Source of the DNA: Paralichthys olivaceus
Taxonomy: Eukaryota; Chordata; Actinopteri; Pleuronectiformes; Paralichthyidae
Reading direction: 5' to 3'
DNA length: 64,000 nucleotides
NCBI RefSeq assembly: GCF_024713975.1
Contig: NC_091112.1
Coordinates: forward strand, 6,572,501 to 6,636,500
The notes under the pieces were generated by a model. That model was not told the origin of the DNA, did not search any database, and was given only the letters and a program-made list of their open reading frames with translations. Shown piece by piece: positions 60,840-64,000 of this stretch. The position numbers were made by a program, and so were the translations under genes. The stretch's first letter is position 1, and every line of letters begins with the position of its first letter.

Positions 60840-63766
60840 ACCCAACATCAATTTATTTATTTTTTGTAAACTTCCATCGGCTTAATAAAGTTACCTTATT
60901 CAATCAAAGTTCAAATCTAACATTTGATTCATCTGTACAACCTTGCAAGGGTGTAATACCCAAGACATATGAATAGGATGCAACAGTATGGATTAGAAAC
61001 ACATAGAGTGGAAGATCTATATAATGTTATATAGTCAAACAAAGGCTTATACATGGGTTTTCTTTTTCTTTAATAACTTCAGGCACAAGTTCACAAGAAC
61101 AGCACACCCACCGAAAGAGCAAGACAACGTGTAATTTCATATTCTGTGAAAAAGCACTGCTGTGTTCCCTGTGTACAGACGTGCACATATTTATATCATA
61201 CAATTCAAAAGTATATCAGAAAAGAATGCAGGAAGTTTCCCCAGTTGTTGACAAATAGTAATAAATATAAATATGACTATTAACATATTTAGTCTATGGA
61301 CTGTATGTTTGACTGCTTTTAAAAAAAAATAAGGCACAGTTTCACTTTCAATGTTGGAAGTGAGCATTTTGAGACGGTTACATGTGTCAGCCAGATGGAA
61401 AAAAGACGACTCATACATACAATTTAAAAGTTGTGTGAAAATGCCCAATTTATGTTTATTTATCACATCTTGGTTGGAAAATTGTCAATTCACCTAAAGT
61501 ATTGCACAGTCTATAAATTCACATATACACACAGTATGGTTAAAGTTACCAAACCATCAGATCATGTTAAAACACTGCACAAAACAACGTTTAAATCACC
61601 AACAGTATTTCTACCAGTTTTAGTTTGCAAAAAGCAGACAGACGGTTTTGTCTTGTTCCCTTTTCAACTGTTATGCAGCCATCACCACATATTCCAATAG
61701 AAAAAAAAAATCAAAGTTGTGAGAACACATTTGTGATTCTAGAAAACAAATCTCACAACGTTCAAACAACCGGCTGTGTTAACCCTGGGTTCACCGGTCC
61801 AACAGAAAGCTTGTGCACATGACAGCGGTTCTTAATTACAAGCCAATCACATGCAGCATCAGCAAATCAACTATGCAGATGTCAACAGTGAATTTAATTA
61901 GAGACTGTTACTGTTACTGTGTGGAAAATTCAACAAAAAGCTACCAATAAACAATGTAATCAAAACAAAAAGACAAATGTTAGTACTGTTTAGGAAATAC
62001 TAAATACACCACATGAATACAAAAAGGAGGAAGAAAAGGTATACATCACAATCAAACAATAAAGGCAATATTTCATAAATCAGTGTGGAAATGTATAGGT
62101 TTTCAACTCAAGGCTATCACCCAACATGTGTATAATCCATATTATATTTACTGATGCATAGTTTTTTTTACTTTTAGCAGCAGACGTTATTAAATAGTGA
62201 GAACATTTCTAAAAAGCAGTGCCACCCAAGTGTATGGATGAAATATCCAGACGCACAGTTAAAACTCTTACCACCCTAGTTGTTTTGGACAGATTAACTC
62301 ATAGAACTGAGGACTGACATTCACACTTGTATAAACCTTTCTAAGTTGTCCTGGAATATATGTTGTGATGTTAAAATGTAGCCTATATGACAAAACAAAA
62401 GTAGCTACAAAACTCCCTGGCTTAAAGGTGGCAGCTGTGCTCAAGACCTTTATTTTCCTGCACATCAGCCTCTAGTCTTTATCTCCAGATCCGAAACTGC
62501 TGCTGGTGTGTCTTAATGCCTGGTCTTGTGCATCAATGGCAGTGTCTCCCTGTTATATGCACTTGAGTTGTAAGTTTGGTAAATTAATATTAAGCACTAC
62601 CACTAACTAGCTATGCTCTGCAGTACCATTTGTTGCCAAGGTGGGGCACTGTACTTTAAACACTTACTATTAATACGTACATTTTCAGTTTCATGATACC
62701 GAAAACAAAACAAAGTGATTGTAACACGATTTTGTAACAAAGTCGTCCTGTGCTCTTTGGCACTTGATTAGTGAGGTTGACGGTCTCTTATTTCTAACTG
62801 CTCTTTCCAGGGTTGGTCAGTGGCATTAGTTACCATGGCAACCACTAAATGAGAAGACGAAGTTCATTCCAAACTTTCATTAGACAGGTCCCAGGTCTGT
62901 TTGTTGGTCACATTTGGTCATAAACTATCTACACACTAAGCCTAAGACTGAAATCAGATCGTACAGTGTAGAAGTATTTAAAAAATGACCTTTAAAAATA
63001 AAAATCACACTTTGAGCAGAACACGAGAGATGACATTTAGGACTCACAGTCTCGACAGAAGAACAGGTCCATAAGAAACTGCGGGTTGAGGATCAGGCAT
63101 CTTTTCCAGCACAATTTGCATTTAGAGTAAACTGAAAAAACTGCAGATTAATACATATGAAAACAGTATTTGCTCTAAAAAATAAACCCTTTATGGAAAA
63201 TTATGTTCCCAATCCAGATAATATAGTTTTGTGTTAAAGTCCCTGGATCGAACATATGGTAGGAACAGCATTCTCATCTTTATTCTCATAAAGAGTAAGG
63301 TATGCTTGATGATGTGCTGCAACAATGTGGTAAATAAAAATGAGGAATCAAACAACATTATGAATATTAAATTTTCTGGGATTGAATAAGGAAATGTTGT
63401 TCTCAAATAAGTCCTCAAGTTAAACTCTACACCGTACACTGGCTTAGTTGAGCACATCTGTGCCATGAACAATCTTTGGTTGTGCATATAGGCATTTTCA
63501 TTTCATTAGATGAATAATAGTATTCGATACCCAAACCATTAATATACCAACAATTATTAGTGTCAGAACATGATCAGATAGTAACATGCTCCTCCCATGT
63601 TGAGATTTGGAAAAGTGCAAAAGTAATAACAAAAATATCCCATTTGGTCCCCACTTCTCTGGTTAGGGTACCTCAAATCACAATAAGTGAGTAACATTTC
63701 ATCCATGTTCATAACATCCTCCAAGCTTGTTCCGGGTTCATTTTGTTCTCATTCCTTTCCCCGAAT
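60840..63766 (-). other. Probable long 3' UTR of an upstream minus-strand gene
   Basis: About 2.9 kb of AT-rich sequence with no supported ORF lies between the psmd4 promoter and the terminal coding exon described next. Minus-strand AATAAA copies occur near 60849-60860 and near 61451, so the 3' end cannot be fixed. The continuous lack of splice-bounded open frames fits a long 3' UTR. Confidence 0.4.
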
Positions 63767-63954
63767 TTATACCTGCAAATCAAAAGCGATGAACCTGGTT
63801 AGAAAACCACATGGAGTGAGTCAAGTGTCACAGAACAAACACAGAAGTTCGAGAAAATTGACTTACAGAACATTTGCTTGTGTTAAGAGTTATGTCACTG
63901 AGTGAGATCGCACCATCAGTGCCAAAACTTTCTTCAAGAGACGAGGACGGAGCT
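63767..63954 (-). CDS. Last two coding exons of an unidentified minus-strand gene
   Basis: On the minus strand a strong pyrimidine tract and TTTTCAG precede an exon at 63867-63954, which ends at a consensus donor (TCT then GTAAGT). Only one frame is open through it; it reads APSSSLEESFGTDG then AISLSDITLNTSKCS. The next acceptor (GATTTGCAG) starts an exon at 63772 whose first codon is followed by TAA, so the protein would end one residue later. I do not recognise the family. By human synteny PIP5K1A or PI4KB would be next to PSMD4/ZNF687, but this tail does not resemble the C-termini I recall for them. The rest of the gene is beyond the window. Confidence 0.4.
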
Positions 63955-64000
63955 CTGAAAACAAGAAACAGAGGAGTGAATGAAAAATGTGTACAGAAAG

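Overview
The window is nuclear DNA from a bony fish, most likely a percomorph-type teleost. Every gene is split by GT-AG introns. The proteins I can read are clear orthologues of vertebrate genes. Introns and intergenic gaps are short. Dinucleotide microsatellites and fish-type MITE remnants are scattered throughout. I see no bacterial, viral or CRISPR content.

Seven genes can be reconstructed exon by exon, with exon phases that agree and near-normal protein lengths. In order they are: tuft1 (+, 354-14656, tuftelin, with a long first intron); the C1orf43/NICE-3 homologue (-, 16473-18419); ubap2l (+, 20935-38873, 28 coding exons); hax1 (+, 41400-43440); aqp10 (+, 45455-47675, an aquaglyceroporin); znf687 (-, 49650-55774, a C2H2 zinc-finger protein); and psmd4 (-, 57156-60725, the proteasome ubiquitin receptor Rpn10). 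The right edge (about 60.8-64 kb) appears to hold the 3' UTR and last two coding exons of another minus-strand gene that I could not identify.

From memory of the human map, all seven have orthologues on chromosome 1q21. C1orf43-UBAP2L-HAX1-AQP10 is one neighbourhood and PSMD4-ZNF687 another, with TUFT1 near the second. The fish segment therefore looks like a compacted 1q21 syntenic block. The genes do not form a pathway: they cover a secreted or coiled-coil protein, a membrane protein, stress-granule RNA biology, mitochondrial survival, water and glycerol transport, transcription, and protein turnover. Co-linearity is inherited synteny, not an operon.

The most unusual pattern I found is not a gene. 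Dense clusters of GCTAGC/GCTAAC/TTAGC-type words sit at the 5' end or in the first intron of each of the five broadly expressed genes (c1orf43, ubap2l, hax1, znf687, psmd4). They are not clustered in tuft1 or aqp10. Other structure includes a TTAA-flanked MITE just upstream of hax1 with a related fragment inside hax1, a fold-back element between aqp10 and znf687, a heptamer repeat spanning the c1orf43 stop codon, and an in-frame cassette exon in ubap2l. I found no convincing undescribed gene system.
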